Shown here: piece by piece, positions 1 through 9,455 of the stretch
Numbering within the stretch: the first letter of the stretch is position 1
Layout of the letters: each line of letters starts with the position of its first letter
Source of the DNA: Kaistia sp. 32K
Lineage (GTDB): Bacteria > Pseudomonadota > Alphaproteobacteria > Rhizobiales > Kaistiaceae
Assembly (NCBI RefSeq): GCF_016629525.1
Contig: NZ_AP024269.1
Coordinates: forward strand, 4,042,001 to 4,106,000
Length of the DNA stretch: 64,000 bases
Reading direction: 5' to 3'
Notes under the pieces: generated by a model
The model's input: only the letters and a program-made list of their open reading frames with translations
Databases searched by the model: none
Told to the model about the DNA's origin: nothing
Made by a program: the position numbers and the translations under genes

Positions 1-70
1 GCTCGCCGGCATGCCCGGCGGCATGTCCGTCGCCGCCATGCCCTGATCCGCCATGCGTCAGATCCACCAT
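1..70 (-). CDS. cytochrome c oxidase subunit I, N-terminal fragment (runs off the left edge)
   Basis: Only the first 23 codons are inside the window. The minus strand reads MVDLTHGG followed by a His/Gly-rich stretch, as is common at the start of proteobacterial oxidase subunit I. A good ribosome site (GAGGTGA) lies about 8 bases before the ATG at 70. The gene follows coxB on the same strand after a gap of 109 bases, the usual subunit II then subunit I order. The call rests on context and this short N-terminus, because no catalytic residue is visible. Confidence 0.55.
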   Translation of the reverse strand, partial: MVDLTHGGSGHGGDGHAAGHAGE

Positions 71-179
71 CAGGCGTCACCTCGCTCGGTTCCGGGGCGC
101 CCTGCCCCGTCTCGTGATCGGCGCGTCCCGCCGCGCCGCATGCTGTTCCCGCCTCCGGCGCAAGCCGGGCGGCCCGGCG

Positions 180-1037
180 TCACCGCGACGACGAAGCGGC
201 GCCGGGGCGCGGATCGAGCGGCGCATCGAGCGCGCTCGTCTTCGCCGGCGCCGTCATCTGCTGGAAGGTCTGCTGCTGGTCGAGCCAGGTCTGGTAGTCG
301 GCCTCGGTATCGACGACGACCGTGCCGCGCATGTAGGGGTGGCCGACGCCGCAGAGCTCGGCGCACAGCACCTCGAAGGTGCCGGTCCGGGTCGGCGTGA
401 TCCAGTAATAGGTGACCGAGCCGGGGATCATGTCCATCTTGGCCCGGAACTCCGGCACGAAGAAATTATGCACCGCGTCGACCGAACGCAGCAGCAGCGC
501 CACCGGCTTGCCGACCGGCAGGTGGATCTCGCCGCCCTGCACGACGACGTCGTCCTGGCCGGCCGGATCGGCCGGGTCGATTCCGACCGGATTCTCCGGC
601 GTGACGGCGCGCGTATCGGCGACGCCGAGGCGGCCGTCCTTGCCGGGCAGGCGATAGGCCCATTGCCATTGCTGGCCGACCACCTCGACGCTCGACGCGC
701 CGGCCGGCACGGTGATGAAGCGGGCCCAGACCACCAGTCCCGGCGCCAGCATGGCGGCGACGCCGAGGCTCGTCACCACGGCGAGCCAGGTCTCGAGCCG
801 CTTGTTCTCCGGCTCATAGGCCGCGCGGTGGCCCGGCCGGTGCCGGAACCGCCACAGGCAATAGGCCATGAACAGCAGCACGGCGGCGAAGACGGCGCCG
901 GTGATCCAGAAGGTCAGGTTGATGGTGTCGTCGATATAGCCCCAGTTCGAGGCGATCGGCGTGAACCACCACGGGCTCAGGAGGTGGAACAGGACCGAGC
1001 CGACGACCACCAGGGCAAGGACAATTGCGATCAGCAT
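180..1037 (-). CDS. coxB: cytochrome c oxidase subunit II (CuA subunit)
   Basis: Membrane-anchored subunit that takes electrons from cytochrome c at a binuclear CuA centre and passes them to subunit I. The 285-residue protein has three hydrophobic N-terminal segments (about 1-20, 42-62 and 85-107), then the aromatic motif WQWAY at 124-128 and a cupredoxin domain. The whole CuA set is present: H190, C225, E227, C229, H233 and M236. There is no obvious cleavable lipoprotein signal. The extra N-terminal helix and short C-terminus resemble the alternative oxidase subunit CoxM of Bradyrhizobium more than housekeeping CtaC; that comparison is from memory. Subunit I starts downstream and a cytochrome c gene lies upstream. 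Confidence 0.93.
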   Translation of the reverse strand: MLIAIVLALVVVGSVLFHLLSPWWFTPIASNWGYIDDTINLTFWITGAVFAAVLLFMAYCLWRFRHRPGHRAAYEPENKRLETWLAVVTSLGVAAMLAPGLVVWARFITVPAGASSVEVVGQQWQWAYRLPGKDGRLGVADTRAVTPENPVGIDPADPAGQDDVVVQGGEIHLPVGKPVALLLRSVDAVHNFFVPEFRAKMDMIPGSVTYYWITPTRTGTFEVLCAELCGVGHPYMRGTVVVDTEADYQTWLDQQQTFQQMTAPAKTSALDAPLDPRPGAASSSR

Positions 1038-1265
1038 CCCTTATTCTTCCCAGCCAGGAGAAAACGCGTCCTGCGGCAATGAATGAAGTGGATAGGCTTC
1101 CTGTCGCCGGTTCGCCCGCGACCACCCTTTTTGCGTTTCCTGCTCCTTGCGATCCCGAAGACCTCAGCACGGCCTGATCGAAGCGACCGGGTCGCCACAT
1201 GGGCGATCTTCAGTTTTCGCCTTTTCCCGACCGCACAGGCGGCCGGAGGACCTCATGGCCTGATC

Positions 1266-1655
1266 TCACTGCTTCTTGCCGTCCGGACCGAACTGCTTGA
1301 TGTAGGCGATGACGTTGTCGATGTCCTTGTCGTCCTTCAGGCCGACAAAGGTCATCTTGGTGCCCGGCACCTTGGCCTTCGGATCGTGGATGTATTCGCG
1401 GAACACCGTCTCGTCCCAGACGATGCCGGAGTTCTTGTTGGCGTCGGAATATTTGTAGCCCTCGACCGAACCCGAATGGCGGCCGAACAGGCCGTTCAGC
1501 TCCGGACCGACGGCGTTCTTGGCGTTCTCACCGATCTGGTGACAGGCCCGGCACTTCAGGAAAACCTTCTGGCCGAGCGTCGCGTCGCCATCCGCATGGG
1601 CCGCTGCCGGCGCGGCGAGAAGGGCCAGCATCACAACAAAGCCCCGTGAATTCAT
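1266..1655 (-). CDS. class I c-type cytochrome (cytochrome c2/c550-like)
   Basis: Small periplasmic electron carrier of 129 residues. The start at 1655 is chosen over an upstream in-frame codon at 1724 because GGGAGG sits just before it and the protein then begins with a typical signal peptide (about residues 1-21, ending AAAHA). The haem motif C35-R-A-C38-H39 follows at once, and M101 in PGTKM is the expected sixth haem ligand. The chain ends in a lysine-rich tail. It lies upstream of coxB on the same strand after 228 bases, so it is a plausible electron donor to this oxidase, though co-transcription is not shown. Confidence 0.9.
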   Translation of the reverse strand: MNSRGFVVMLALLAAPAAAHADGDATLGQKVFLKCRACHQIGENAKNAVGPELNGLFGRHSGSVEGYKYSDANKNSGIVWDETVFREYIHDPKAKVPGTKMTFVGLKDDKDIDNVIAYIKQFGPDGKKQ

Positions 1656-1897
1656 CGAAGCCTCCCAGGAGCTTCGCGTCCGCTCCGCCGGGCTGCTGCC
1701 CCGAACGGCGTGCTCCGCTGTCAAGCTAGCACATTCCGTAACGGGATGTCAGTTTAGAATGACTATGATCAGAGCCGTGATGAAGCGCGCTTTCCGGGCG
1801 CCCGTCCGAACGGGCCTTGCCTCGACCGAGAGACTCGGCTTGTCTCTCTCTGCGCAATCAAGCCGGATTGAACCGCAGCGAAAGCGCCGGAGAGGAA

Positions 1898-2224
1898 ATG
1901 ATCTACGAACTGCGCGTCTATACTTGCCTGCCCGGCCGCATGGCCGCCCTGCAGAAACGCTTCCAGGACCACACGCTGCGCATCTGGGAAAAACATGGCA
2001 TCCGGCAGGCCGGATTCTGGACGACCCTGGTCGGGCCGGCCAGCAACGACCTCACCTACATGATCGCCTGGGAGAGCCTGGCCGATCGCGAGGCGCGCTG
2101 GAACGCCTTTGTCGCCGATCCGGAATGGGTCAGCGCCCGTCTCGACAGCGAGAAGGACGGGCTGATCGTCGCCAACATCGTCAGCTCGTTCCTGCAGCCG
2201 ACCGCCTTCTCGTCGGTGCGCTGA
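1898..2224 (+). CDS. NIPSNAP family protein
   Basis: A 108-residue protein beginning MIYELRVYTCLPGRM, the typical opening of NIPSNAP proteins (dimeric alpha/beta-barrel fold). WESLADREARWNAF further on is also characteristic. The start at 1898 is preceded by AGAGGA; an upstream in-frame ATG at 1817 lacks such a site and adds a non-conserved leader. It stands alone, with 242 bases before it and 155 after. The biochemical role of bacterial NIPSNAP proteins is poorly defined, and neighbours do not narrow it. Confidence 0.85.
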   Translation: MIYELRVYTCLPGRMAALQKRFQDHTLRIWEKHGIRQAGFWTTLVGPASNDLTYMIAWESLADREARWNAFVADPEWVSARLDSEKDGLIVANIVSSFLQPTAFSSVR

Positions 2225-2379
2225 GGCGCCACGCTCGAGAGCGCTTCGCCGGCGTATCTCCGGCGGCGCCGCGCCCCGTCGACAGCCCCGTGACGTAACG
2301 TTAGGCTGCCCGCTCCGCCTTCGGCAAACCGAGGGCGGCGCGGGATCGGCCGGCGACGTTCGCCAGGGAGGGGGCTCCG

Positions 2380-3591
2380 ATGGGCTTGTTGTTCCAGAAT
2401 GATTTTCATGACGGATTCGGCAGCTGGGCGCTCGGCTATATTCCCTATGGCGGCGCGGATTTCGGCGAGGTGCGGGCGGTCGCGCTCGCCGTCGGCGACG
2501 GCGATGACGGCGCCTTCTACGCGGCCTGGGTCGCGGCGGGCGACCGGCTCGCGGACGAGGCCGAGGTTGCGCTCGCCAGGGGCCACCGCGCCAGCGCCCG
2601 CGCCCTGTTCCTGCGGGCCGCCAACTTCTACGCCGCCGCCTATCATCCGCTCTACGGCGTCCCGGTCGATCCGCGCCTCATCGCCGCGTTCCGCAAGCAG
2701 ATCGCCGCCTTCGACAAGGCACTCGCTCTGTCGGAGCCGGAGATCCGGCCGCTTCGCATCCCGTTCGGCGACGCCTCGATGCCGGCCTATCTGCTGCCGG
2801 CGCGCGGCCGGGCCGACGAAACCCGGCCGCTGCTGATCCTCAACAACGGCTATGACGCCACCATCACCGACCTCTATTTCGCCTCCGCCGTGGCGGCGAC
2901 CGAGCGCGGCTATCATTGCCTGATCTTCGACGGCCCCGGCCAGGGCGCGATGCTCTACGAGCAGGGCATTCCGCTCCGCCCCGATTGGGAAACGGTGATC
3001 AACACCGTCGTCGATTTCGCCGTCACATGGCCGATCGTCGACCCCGCGCGCATCGCCCTTTCCGGCTGGAGCCTCGGCGGCTATCTGGCGCCGCGCGGCG
3101 CCTCGGGCGAGCCACGCATCGCGGCGCTGATCGCCGATCCGGCGCTGCCCAGCATGGCCGACCCGTTCCGCGGCCTGGCGATCCGGTTCGGCGCCAGCAA
3201 CGAGGCCGCCGCCAATCTCGGCGAGCTGGACCAGACCGTGCTGGAGCGGCTTGAACAATTCATCGACGGCGATCGGCGGATGCGCTGGAGCATCAAGCAG
3301 CGCGCCTTCTGGGTGCATGGCGTCGACAATCTGCGCGACTACCTGCGCCAGGCGGAATTCTACACGATGCGCGGGCGGCTCGACCGGATCCGCTGCCCGA
3401 CGCTCCTGACCCAGGCCGAGAACGACCGGCTCGCCACCGCCGCGCCCGCCTTCTTCGACGGGCTCACCTGCCCCAAGACCCTGCTCCGCTTCACCGCCGC
3501 CGAGGGGGCCGGCGATCATTGCGAGATGATGAACCGCTCGCTCCTGAACCAGCGCGTCCTCGACTGGCTCGACGAAGTGTTTCCCGCCTGA
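2380..3591 (+). CDS. alpha/beta hydrolase (serine hydrolase, FrsA/EstB-like)
   Basis: A 403-residue cytoplasmic hydrolase. The N-terminal 120 residues are helical, as in the 2,6-dihydroxypseudooxynicotine hydrolase/FrsA group, and the hydrolase core follows. LILNNGYD (about 152-159) is the oxyanion strand. The nucleophile elbow is G229-W-S231-L-G. Likely partners are D349 in QAENDR and H380 in GAGDH. The start is supported by GGGAGGGGG eight bases upstream. Substrate unknown; C-C bond hydrolysis, esterase or peptidase activity are all possible in this group. No operon partner is adjacent. Confidence 0.85.
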   Translation: MGLLFQNDFHDGFGSWALGYIPYGGADFGEVRAVALAVGDGDDGAFYAAWVAAGDRLADEAEVALARGHRASARALFLRAANFYAAAYHPLYGVPVDPRLIAAFRKQIAAFDKALALSEPEIRPLRIPFGDASMPAYLLPARGRADETRPLLILNNGYDATITDLYFASAVAATERGYHCLIFDGPGQGAMLYEQGIPLRPDWETVINTVVDFAVTWPIVDPARIALSGWSLGGYLAPRGASGEPRIAALIADPALPSMADPFRGLAIRFGASNEAAANLGELDQTVLERLEQFIDGDRRMRWSIKQRAFWVHGVDNLRDYLRQAEFYTMRGRLDRIRCPTLLTQAENDRLATAAPAFFDGLTCPKTLLRFTAAEGAGDHCEMMNRSLLNQRVLDWLDEVFPA

Positions 3592-3755
3592 GAATACCGG
3601 ACTGTATTGGCCAAGCCGGCGAAACAACACGGTAACCATCCAGCCGGATGGCATCGCCCCGGTCAATAAATCCCGGCCAAATTCCTTGAGTTGAGCCCGA
3701 TTTCTCCCTTAAGTAGAGAACGGAATTCCTGCAATCGGGATGGAGGGCTCCCAAA

Positions 3756-4883
3756 ATGATCCGGTTTGACGAGCGAAAACTTGGCCGCGTCTGGCGGAAC
3801 GCGACGCGCGCCGCCGCCACGGTGACCGTGGCCGCGTCGCTGCTGGCGACGCAGACGGCGCTGGCCTGCACCAGCTTCATCCTCCGCACGACCGACGACG
3901 GCGCCGTCTACGGCCGGACGATGGAATTCGCCATGCCGATGGAATCGAGCGCGATGGTGATCCCGCGCGGCTTCGCGCTCAGCTCGACCGGCCCGGACAA
4001 CAAGCCGGCCATGACCTGGACCAGCAAGTATGGCGCCGTGGGCCTCAACGCGATGGGCATCACCGCCCTGATCGACGGCATGAACGAGAAGGGCCTCACC
4101 GGCGGCATCCTCTATTTCCCCGGCTTCGCCGGCTATGCCGACCCGGCCAAATCCGATCCCGCCAAGTCGCTGGCGCCGTGGGACGTGCTGACCTGGGCGC
4201 TGACCAGCTTCGCCACCGTCGCCGAGGTCAAGGCGGCGCTTGCCGAGATCGCCATCGTCGAGGTGGTGCAGTCGGACATGAAGATCGTGCCGCCGGTGCA
4301 CTACACGCTGCATGATCCGTCGGGGGCGTCGCTGGTGATCGAGCCGATGGACGGCACGCTCAAGGTCTACGACAATCCGCTCGGCGTCATGACCAACTCG
4401 CCGCCCTTCGACTGGCACCGGATCAACCTCAGCAACTATCTGAAGATCTCGCCCTTCAACGCGCCGCCGCTGACGCTTGAGGGCGTCACGATCCCGCAGC
4501 TCGGCCAGGGCTCGGGCCTGCTCGGCATTCCCGGCGATCCGACCCCGCCCTCCCGCTTCGTCCGGGCGCTTGGCTACGTCATCTCGGCCGAGCGGCAGCC
4601 GAGCGGCATCGAGAGCGTGCGCCTCGCCGAGCACGTGCTGAACAATTTCGACATTCCGCGCGGCTGGATCCGGGAGGGATCGGACAAGAGCGCGCCGCTG
4701 GAATACACCCAGTGGTCGTCGATCGCCGACCTCAAGAACAAGACCTACTACGTCAAGACCTATGACGACCCGGTCCTGCGCGGCATCGAGCTGGCGAGCT
4801 TCGACCTCGACGCCAAGGAGCTGGTGTCGGCGCCGCTGAAGCCCGCCATGGCGGCTCCGGCGCTGGCGTTCCCGAAGCCCTGA
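3756..4883 (+). CDS. secreted linear amide C-N hydrolase (choloylglycine hydrolase/penicillin V acylase family)
   Basis: An N-terminal-nucleophile hydrolase of 375 residues. A signal peptide (about 1-37) ends ATQTALA, so processing would leave C38 as the new N-terminal residue, as the mechanism needs. C38-T-S-F is followed by GAVYGRTMEF, where the Arg matches the conserved second active-site residue, and by KYGAVGLNAMG and GMNEKGL, all typical of the family. The predicted location is periplasmic. Family substrates include bile-salt amides, penicillin V and N-acyl-homoserine lactones, and the sequence alone does not choose between them. Confidence 0.88.
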   Translation: MIRFDERKLGRVWRNATRAAATVTVAASLLATQTALACTSFILRTTDDGAVYGRTMEFAMPMESSAMVIPRGFALSSTGPDNKPAMTWTSKYGAVGLNAMGITALIDGMNEKGLTGGILYFPGFAGYADPAKSDPAKSLAPWDVLTWALTSFATVAEVKAALAEIAIVEVVQSDMKIVPPVHYTLHDPSGASLVIEPMDGTLKVYDNPLGVMTNSPPFDWHRINLSNYLKISPFNAPPLTLEGVTIPQLGQGSGLLGIPGDPTPPSRFVRALGYVISAERQPSGIESVRLAEHVLNNFDIPRGWIREGSDKSAPLEYTQWSSIADLKNKTYYVKTYDDPVLRGIELASFDLDAKELVSAPLKPAMAAPALAFPKP

Positions 4884-4897
4884 GAAGGCAGCCACGA

Positions 4898-4923
4898 GAA
4901 CGAGGGCGCCCGCGCCCTCGTTC
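4898..4923. terminator. bidirectional hairpin terminator between convergent genes
   Basis: Perfect 11-bp inverted repeat (GAACGAGGGCG / CGCCCTCGTTC) around a 4-base loop. It lies 15 bases after the plus-strand amide hydrolase stop and 11 bases after the minus-strand amidohydrolase stop. There is no clear U-run on either side. Confidence 0.75.
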
Positions 4924-4933
4924 ACTACCGCGG

Positions 4934-6172
4934 CTAAACCGCGCTTCGCACGATCTCTCCCTGCTTCATGACGAAGACGGGGCTCGCAAGCGCCGCGAGA
5001 TCGCCGGTGTCCGCCGCGATCGCCACCAGATCCGCCGACTTGCCGGCGACGACGCTGCCGGTCTCGTCCGCGAGGCCGAGCGCCCGCGCCGCCACGATCG
5101 TGCCGGCCCGCAGCGCGGCGTCCGGCGCCATACCCCATTCGACCGCGAGCTCGAACTCCTTCGCCGCTGAAGCGAGCGGGTGGGTCGGCCTGCCGATCAG
5201 GTCGGTGCCGAGCGCGAAAGGGATGCCGGCGGCAAGGCCCAGCTCGAAATCGCGGCGCATCGCCTGCCAGTGACGCTCATAGACGTCGCGCTCCCATTGC
5301 GGATAGCCGAATTCGTCATAGGCGGCGCGATGGAAATAGAGCTGCGAAATCGTCGTCACGACGATCTTGCCGGCGTCGACCAGCCGGTCCCGCGTCGCAT
5401 CGTCGATCGCATAGCCGTGCTCGATGATGTCGACGCCGCCGTCGAGGGCGAGGTTGACCGCCGCCGTGCCGATCGCATGGGCGCTCACCAGCATGCCGTT
5501 CCGGTGCGCCTCGCCGACCGCCGCGCGGACTTCCTCGACGCTGTAGGTGGTGACCTGGCCGAAGGGATCGTCGCCCCAGGCGTGATAACGATCTCGCGTG
5601 CCGCCCTTCGACAGGCCGAGCTTGATGAAATCGGCGCCCGAACGTGCCCGCTCGCGCACCGCCTGCACGATGGCGTCGGCGCCGTCGGCGATCGCCCCGT
5701 GCCCCCGCGCCCAGGACGACGGCAGCGGCGGCGCGTCCCAGGTGCCGCCGGTCGACGAGATGAACTGTCCGGCGACGACCAGCCGGGGCCCCTCGATATG
5801 CCCCTCGTCGATCGCGCGGCGGAGATCCGGCCCGACCGAGGAGCCGAGGCAGCGCGCCGAGGTGAAGCCGGCATGCAGCAGCTCGCGCAGTTCGCCCGCG
5901 GCCCTGAGCGCGCGATAGGGCTCGCGCTCGGTATTCAGCGCGCCGAGGCCGGTGCTCGGCATGCCGAAGGTGTGCATATGCGCGTCGATCAGCCCCGGCA
6001 GCAGCGTCGCGGCGCCGAGATCGATGGCGATCGCGCCCTCGGGCCTCGGCACGGTCGCGTCCGGGCCGGCCGCCACGATGCGCCCCGCCTCGACCAGCAC
6101 TGCGCCGTTACGGCAGGGCTCGAGTGCGTCGCCGATCCGGATCTCGCGCGCGGCAATTCGGAAACTCGACAT
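4934..6172 (-). CDS. metal-dependent amidohydrolase (imidazolonepropionase/prolidase-like)
   Basis: A 412-residue TIM-barrel hydrolase of the amidohydrolase superfamily. Visible metal-site motifs: HMHT after LLPGLIDA, Lys in FIKLGLS (likely carboxylated), SAHAIGT, IEHGY and GTD. The C-terminal beta domain has SADLVAIA, as usual. The family includes Xaa-Pro dipeptidases and imidazolonepropionase-type enzymes. The start at 6172 is preferred; an upstream in-frame codon at 6232 would draw 20 residues from an AT-rich stretch that looks like promoter. It is transcribed away from the ROK regulator, which may control both. Substrate unknown. Confidence 0.87.
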   Translation of the reverse strand: MSSFRIAAREIRIGDALEPCRNGAVLVEAGRIVAAGPDATVPRPEGAIAIDLGAATLLPGLIDAHMHTFGMPSTGLGALNTEREPYRALRAAGELRELLHAGFTSARCLGSSVGPDLRRAIDEGHIEGPRLVVAGQFISSTGGTWDAPPLPSSWARGHGAIADGADAIVQAVRERARSGADFIKLGLSKGGTRDRYHAWGDDPFGQVTTYSVEEVRAAVGEAHRNGMLVSAHAIGTAAVNLALDGGVDIIEHGYAIDDATRDRLVDAGKIVVTTISQLYFHRAAYDEFGYPQWERDVYERHWQAMRRDFELGLAAGIPFALGTDLIGRPTHPLASAAKEFELAVEWGMAPDAALRAGTIVAARALGLADETGSVVAGKSADLVAIAADTGDLAALASPVFVMKQGEIVRSAV

Positions 6173-6180
6173 CGGATTCC

Positions 6181-6206
6181 AATTTGTTTGATTTTGGACT
6201 AATTTT
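6181..6206. promoter_or_regulatory. candidate ROK operator in the divergent promoter
   Basis: AT-rich, partly symmetrical element (TTTGTTTGA ... TTGGACTAA) between the divergent amidohydrolase and ROK regulator genes. It shares AATT-GT-T spacing with the better-supported ROK elements near 46730 and 48026. Five of nine half-site positions are symmetric, so the call is tentative. Confidence 0.3.
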
Positions 6207-6273
6207 ATCTTTGATTTGATCGATATTGACAAAACTACGACGGCTATGCCACTGCAATTTTCAGGGGGAATTC

Positions 6274-7485
6274 ATGGTCAAGGCTCGTTCACAGCATCGG
6301 CTGCGCAGCGCGGTTCTGGCGGCGCTCGAGGAGGCGCCACGGTCGCGCGCCGAAATCGCGCGCCTGCTCGCCGTCTCGCGCTCGACCGCCTCCAGCGCGA
6401 TCGCCGAACTGATCGAGGAAGGCGTCGTCGAAACCGTCGATGACCACGTCCCGACCTCGCGGAAAGCGGCCGGACGCCCCGGCGAGCTGGTCGCGCTCAA
6501 GGCGCGGCACGCCTATCTGATCGGCATCGATTTCGGGCGCTTGAGCTTCAAGGCGGCGGTCTCCGACCTGAACTATCGCCTGATCGACGAGCTCGACTGC
6601 GCCTTCGACGTCGACATCTCGGCCGAAGCGGCGCTGGCGCTCGCGGTCGAGCATGTCGAGCAGCTGATCGCCCGCAACAACATCGACCGGCGGCGGATCG
6701 AGGCGGTCGGCATCGGCGTTCCCGGCCCGGTCGAGACCGCCACCGGCATGCTGCATCCGGGCTCGATCCTCGCGAGCTGGGTCGGCGCCGACATACCGCG
6801 CCGGCTGTCGCAGAAGCTCGATCTGCCCGTCTACATGGACAACGACGCCAATCTCGGCGCGCTGGCGGAAAGCCGCCTCGGCGGCGCCGTCGGCTCGAAG
6901 ATGATGCTCTATGTGCTGCTTTCGGTCGGCGTCGGCCTCGGCATCGCCATCGAGGGCGAGATTTTCCGCGGCGCCTACGGCATGGCGGGACAGCTCGCCC
7001 ATGTCGTCACCGACGAGAACGGCCCGCTCTGCCATTGCGGTAGCCGCGGCTGCCTCGAAGCGCAGATCTCGGTCAACGCGCTCACCCGCTCGCTGGAACC
7101 GACGCACCGCGACATCGCGCCGGTCGAGATGCTGCGCCTCGCCGCCGAGGGAAGCCCCGGCCCGGCGCGCGTCGTCGCCGATGCCGGGTCGATGGTCGGC
7201 CGCGCGCTCGGCGCGCTCTGCAACTACTTCAATCCCGACGTCATCCTGGTCGGCGGCGAGCTGACCCGCGCCGGCCCCGTCCTTCTCAACGCGATGAAGG
7301 AAGCGATGCGGCGGACCGCCATCTCACGCGCCGTCGAGCATGTCGAGATCCGCCCCGGCGCGCTCGGCGACCGCGCGGAATTGTTCGGCACGCTGCTGTT
7401 TGCCCATGAACGGGCCCGGGCGGAACTGCGCGCCCGCCCCACCCTCACCGCGAATTCCGGCGCGATCGAAGGAGCCGCCTCATGA
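6274..7485 (+). CDS. ROK family transcriptional regulator
   Basis: A 403-residue repressor with an N-terminal winged helix-turn-helix (about 12-55, containing RAEIARLLAVSRSTASS) fused to a sugar-kinase-like ROK domain. The zinc motif C-H-C-G-S-R-G-C is intact at about 248-255, and GIGVPGPV and the DNDANLGALAE strand are typical. The start at 6274 is preceded by CAGGGGGAA; a codon at 6226 gives an unconserved leader. The stop overlaps the permease start (ATGA), so it heads the importer operon and probably senses the imported sugar or a derivative. Confidence 0.92.
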   Translation: MVKARSQHRLRSAVLAALEEAPRSRAEIARLLAVSRSTASSAIAELIEEGVVETVDDHVPTSRKAAGRPGELVALKARHAYLIGIDFGRLSFKAAVSDLNYRLIDELDCAFDVDISAEAALALAVEHVEQLIARNNIDRRRIEAVGIGVPGPVETATGMLHPGSILASWVGADIPRRLSQKLDLPVYMDNDANLGALAESRLGGAVGSKMMLYVLLSVGVGLGIAIEGEIFRGAYGMAGQLAHVVTDENGPLCHCGSRGCLEAQISVNALTRSLEPTHRDIAPVEMLRLAAEGSPGPARVVADAGSMVGRALGALCNYFNPDVILVGGELTRAGPVLLNAMKEAMRRTAISRAVEHVEIRPGALGDRAELFGTLLFAHERARAELRARPTLTANSGAIEGAAS

Positions 7486-8456
7486 CTTCCACCGACGCCG
7501 GTCGCCGCCGGCTCGCCCTGCCGGCCGGCGTCTCCTGGTCGAACTACGCCCTGCTCGCCATCTTCGTCGGGCTGGTCGTCGTCTTCTGCCTGACCGTGCC
7601 GCATTTCGCCACCTGGGCGAATTTCGCCAACGTTCTGCAGCGCAACTCGATCATCGGCATCGTCGCCTGCGGCATGCTGCTGATGATCATCCTCGGCGGC
7701 TTCGACCTTTCGGTCGGCGCTGTCGGCGCGGCCTCCTCGGTCGTCGCGGCGGCGTTGATCGTGCATGTCTCGATGCCGTTCGGCATCGTCGCGGCGCTGC
7801 TGCTCGGCCTCGTCGTCGGCCTCGTCAACGGCTTCTTCATTGCCAAGATCGGCATCAACCCGTTCGTCACCACGCTGGCGACGCAGGTGCTGGTGACCGG
7901 CATCATGTTCGTCGGCACGGCGGCGCAGCCGGTCTATGGCGTGCCGGAATCCTTCACCTGGCTCGGCCTCGGCCGCATCGGCCCGGTGCCGGTGCCGACC
8001 CTGATCTTCGCCGCAATCGCCATCCTGACCTGGGCGATCCTGCGCTTCACCACCTTCGGCCATCACATCTACATCGTCGGCGGCAACAAGCTCGCCGCCC
8101 GCCTCGCCGGCATCAATGTCGACCGCGTGACCATCCTGACCTACGGCCTCGGCGGCCTGTTCGCCGGCGTCGCCGGCGTCGTGCTGCTCGGCCAGACCAA
8201 TATCGGCCAGCCGGCCAGCGCCGGCGACTGGCCGCTCACCGCGATCGCCGCCGTCGTCGTCGGCGGCGTGCCGCTCAGCGGCGGCGTCGGCAAGGTCGGC
8301 GGCGCCGTGCTCGGTACGCTGCTGCTCGGCGTCATCGCCAACGCCCTCAATTTGCTCGGCGTATCGCCCTTCTGGCAGCCCGCCGTCACCGGCGCGGTCA
8401 TCCTGGTCGCCGTGGGCATCGACAGCTACCAGCGCCGGCGGCTCGAGCGGCGCTGA
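7482..8456 (+). CDS. ribose-type ABC transporter permease
   Basis: A 324-residue inner-membrane permease of the RbsC/branched-chain transporter group. It has about 8-10 hydrophobic segments and the characteristic LGGFDLSVGAVGA (about 67-79), GFFIAKIGINPFVTTL and GGVPLSGGVGKVGGAVLGTLLLG. It overlaps the ROK regulator by four bases, so the two are translationally coupled. The binding protein follows 31 bases later. One permease gene is present, which would act as a homodimer. Confidence 0.93.
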   Translation: MTSTDAGRRRLALPAGVSWSNYALLAIFVGLVVVFCLTVPHFATWANFANVLQRNSIIGIVACGMLLMIILGGFDLSVGAVGAASSVVAAALIVHVSMPFGIVAALLLGLVVGLVNGFFIAKIGINPFVTTLATQVLVTGIMFVGTAAQPVYGVPESFTWLGLGRIGPVPVPTLIFAAIAILTWAILRFTTFGHHIYIVGGNKLAARLAGINVDRVTILTYGLGGLFAGVAGVVLLGQTNIGQPASAGDWPLTAIAAVVVGGVPLSGGVGKVGGAVLGTLLLGVIANALNLLGVSPFWQPAVTGAVILVAVGIDSYQRRRLERR

Positions 8457-8487
8457 CACAGAACTTCAAGAGGAGGAGAGAGTGACA

Positions 8488-9450
8488 ATGAAGACTTCGA
8501 TCACCCGACGCCTGATGCTCGGCCTGGCCGGCGCGACCATGCTCGCGCTCGGCGGCACCGCCGCGCAGACGGCCGACGCGCCGCGCATCGGCTTCATGAT
8601 CTGGAACACTTCGGTTCCGTTCTATTCGAACCTGATCAAGACCGCCGAGCAGACCGCCAAAGACCTCGGCGTCGAGCTCAACATCCAGAGCGGCAATGGC
8701 GACCTCGCGACCCAGATCTCGGTCGTGCAGCAGTTCATCGCCCAGGACGTCGACATGATCCTGATCGCCCCCAGCGATCCGCAGGGCATCGTGCCGGTGA
8801 TCCGCCAGGCGACCGCCGCCGAAATCCCGGTCATGGCCGTCAACACCACGGCCGACACCAGCACCGGCGCCAAGCTCGTCACCTATGTCGGCGTCGACGA
8901 CTTCGCCTTCGGCCAGCGCCAGGGCGAGCTGCTCGTGCAGGCGGTCGGCGAGAACGCCAAGGTCGCCTACATCCTCGGCAAGCTCGGCACCTCGGCCCAG
9001 CTCGCCCGCGAGGCCGGCCTGATGGACACGCTGAAGGCGCATCCGGGCATCGAGATCATCGAGAAGCAGGCGGCCGACTGGGACAACTCCAAGGCGCTCG
9101 CGCTGACCCAGGACTTCCTGAGCAAGTACCCGCAGGGCTCGATCGACGCGATCGTCGACCAGGGTCCGGAAGGCGTGAACGGCGCCCAGTTCGCGAGCGA
9201 GAACGGCCGCACCGACGTCAAGTTCATCCTCGGCGACTACCCGGCCGACGTCCGCAACGCGATCATCAAGGGCACCGTGCTCGGCACGGTGAACCAGGAC
9301 CCCGCCCCGCAGGGCAAGTTCGCGATCGAGAACGCCGTCAAGTATCTCTCCGGCAAGGCATCCGAAGTCCCCTCGCCGAACCACTATCTCGACCTGCCGA
9401 TCGTCACCAAGGACAATGTCGAGCAGCATCCGGCAGCCTGGGGCGGCTGA
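8488..9450 (+). CDS. periplasmic sugar-binding protein (RbsB-like)
   Basis: About 320 residues: an N-terminal signal peptide with twin Arg (TRRLMLGLAG) cleaved near AQTADA, then a type I periplasmic-binding fold. PRIGFMIWNTSVPFYSNL and the DMILIAPSDPQGIVPVI segment are typical of the ribose/galactose family. The ATG at 8488 is chosen because AGGAGGAG lies about 10 bases before it; an in-frame GTG at 8482 is too close to that site. It sits between its permease and ATPase genes. The sugar bound cannot be read from the sequence. Confidence 0.92.
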   Translation: MKTSITRRLMLGLAGATMLALGGTAAQTADAPRIGFMIWNTSVPFYSNLIKTAEQTAKDLGVELNIQSGNGDLATQISVVQQFIAQDVDMILIAPSDPQGIVPVIRQATAAEIPVMAVNTTADTSTGAKLVTYVGVDDFAFGQRQGELLVQAVGENAKVAYILGKLGTSAQLAREAGLMDTLKAHPGIEIIEKQAADWDNSKALALTQDFLSKYPQGSIDAIVDQGPEGVNGAQFASENGRTDVKFILGDYPADVRNAIIKGTVLGTVNQDPAPQGKFAIENAVKYLSGKASEVPSPNHYLDLPIVTKDNVEQHPAAWGG

Positions 9451-9455
9451 TCACC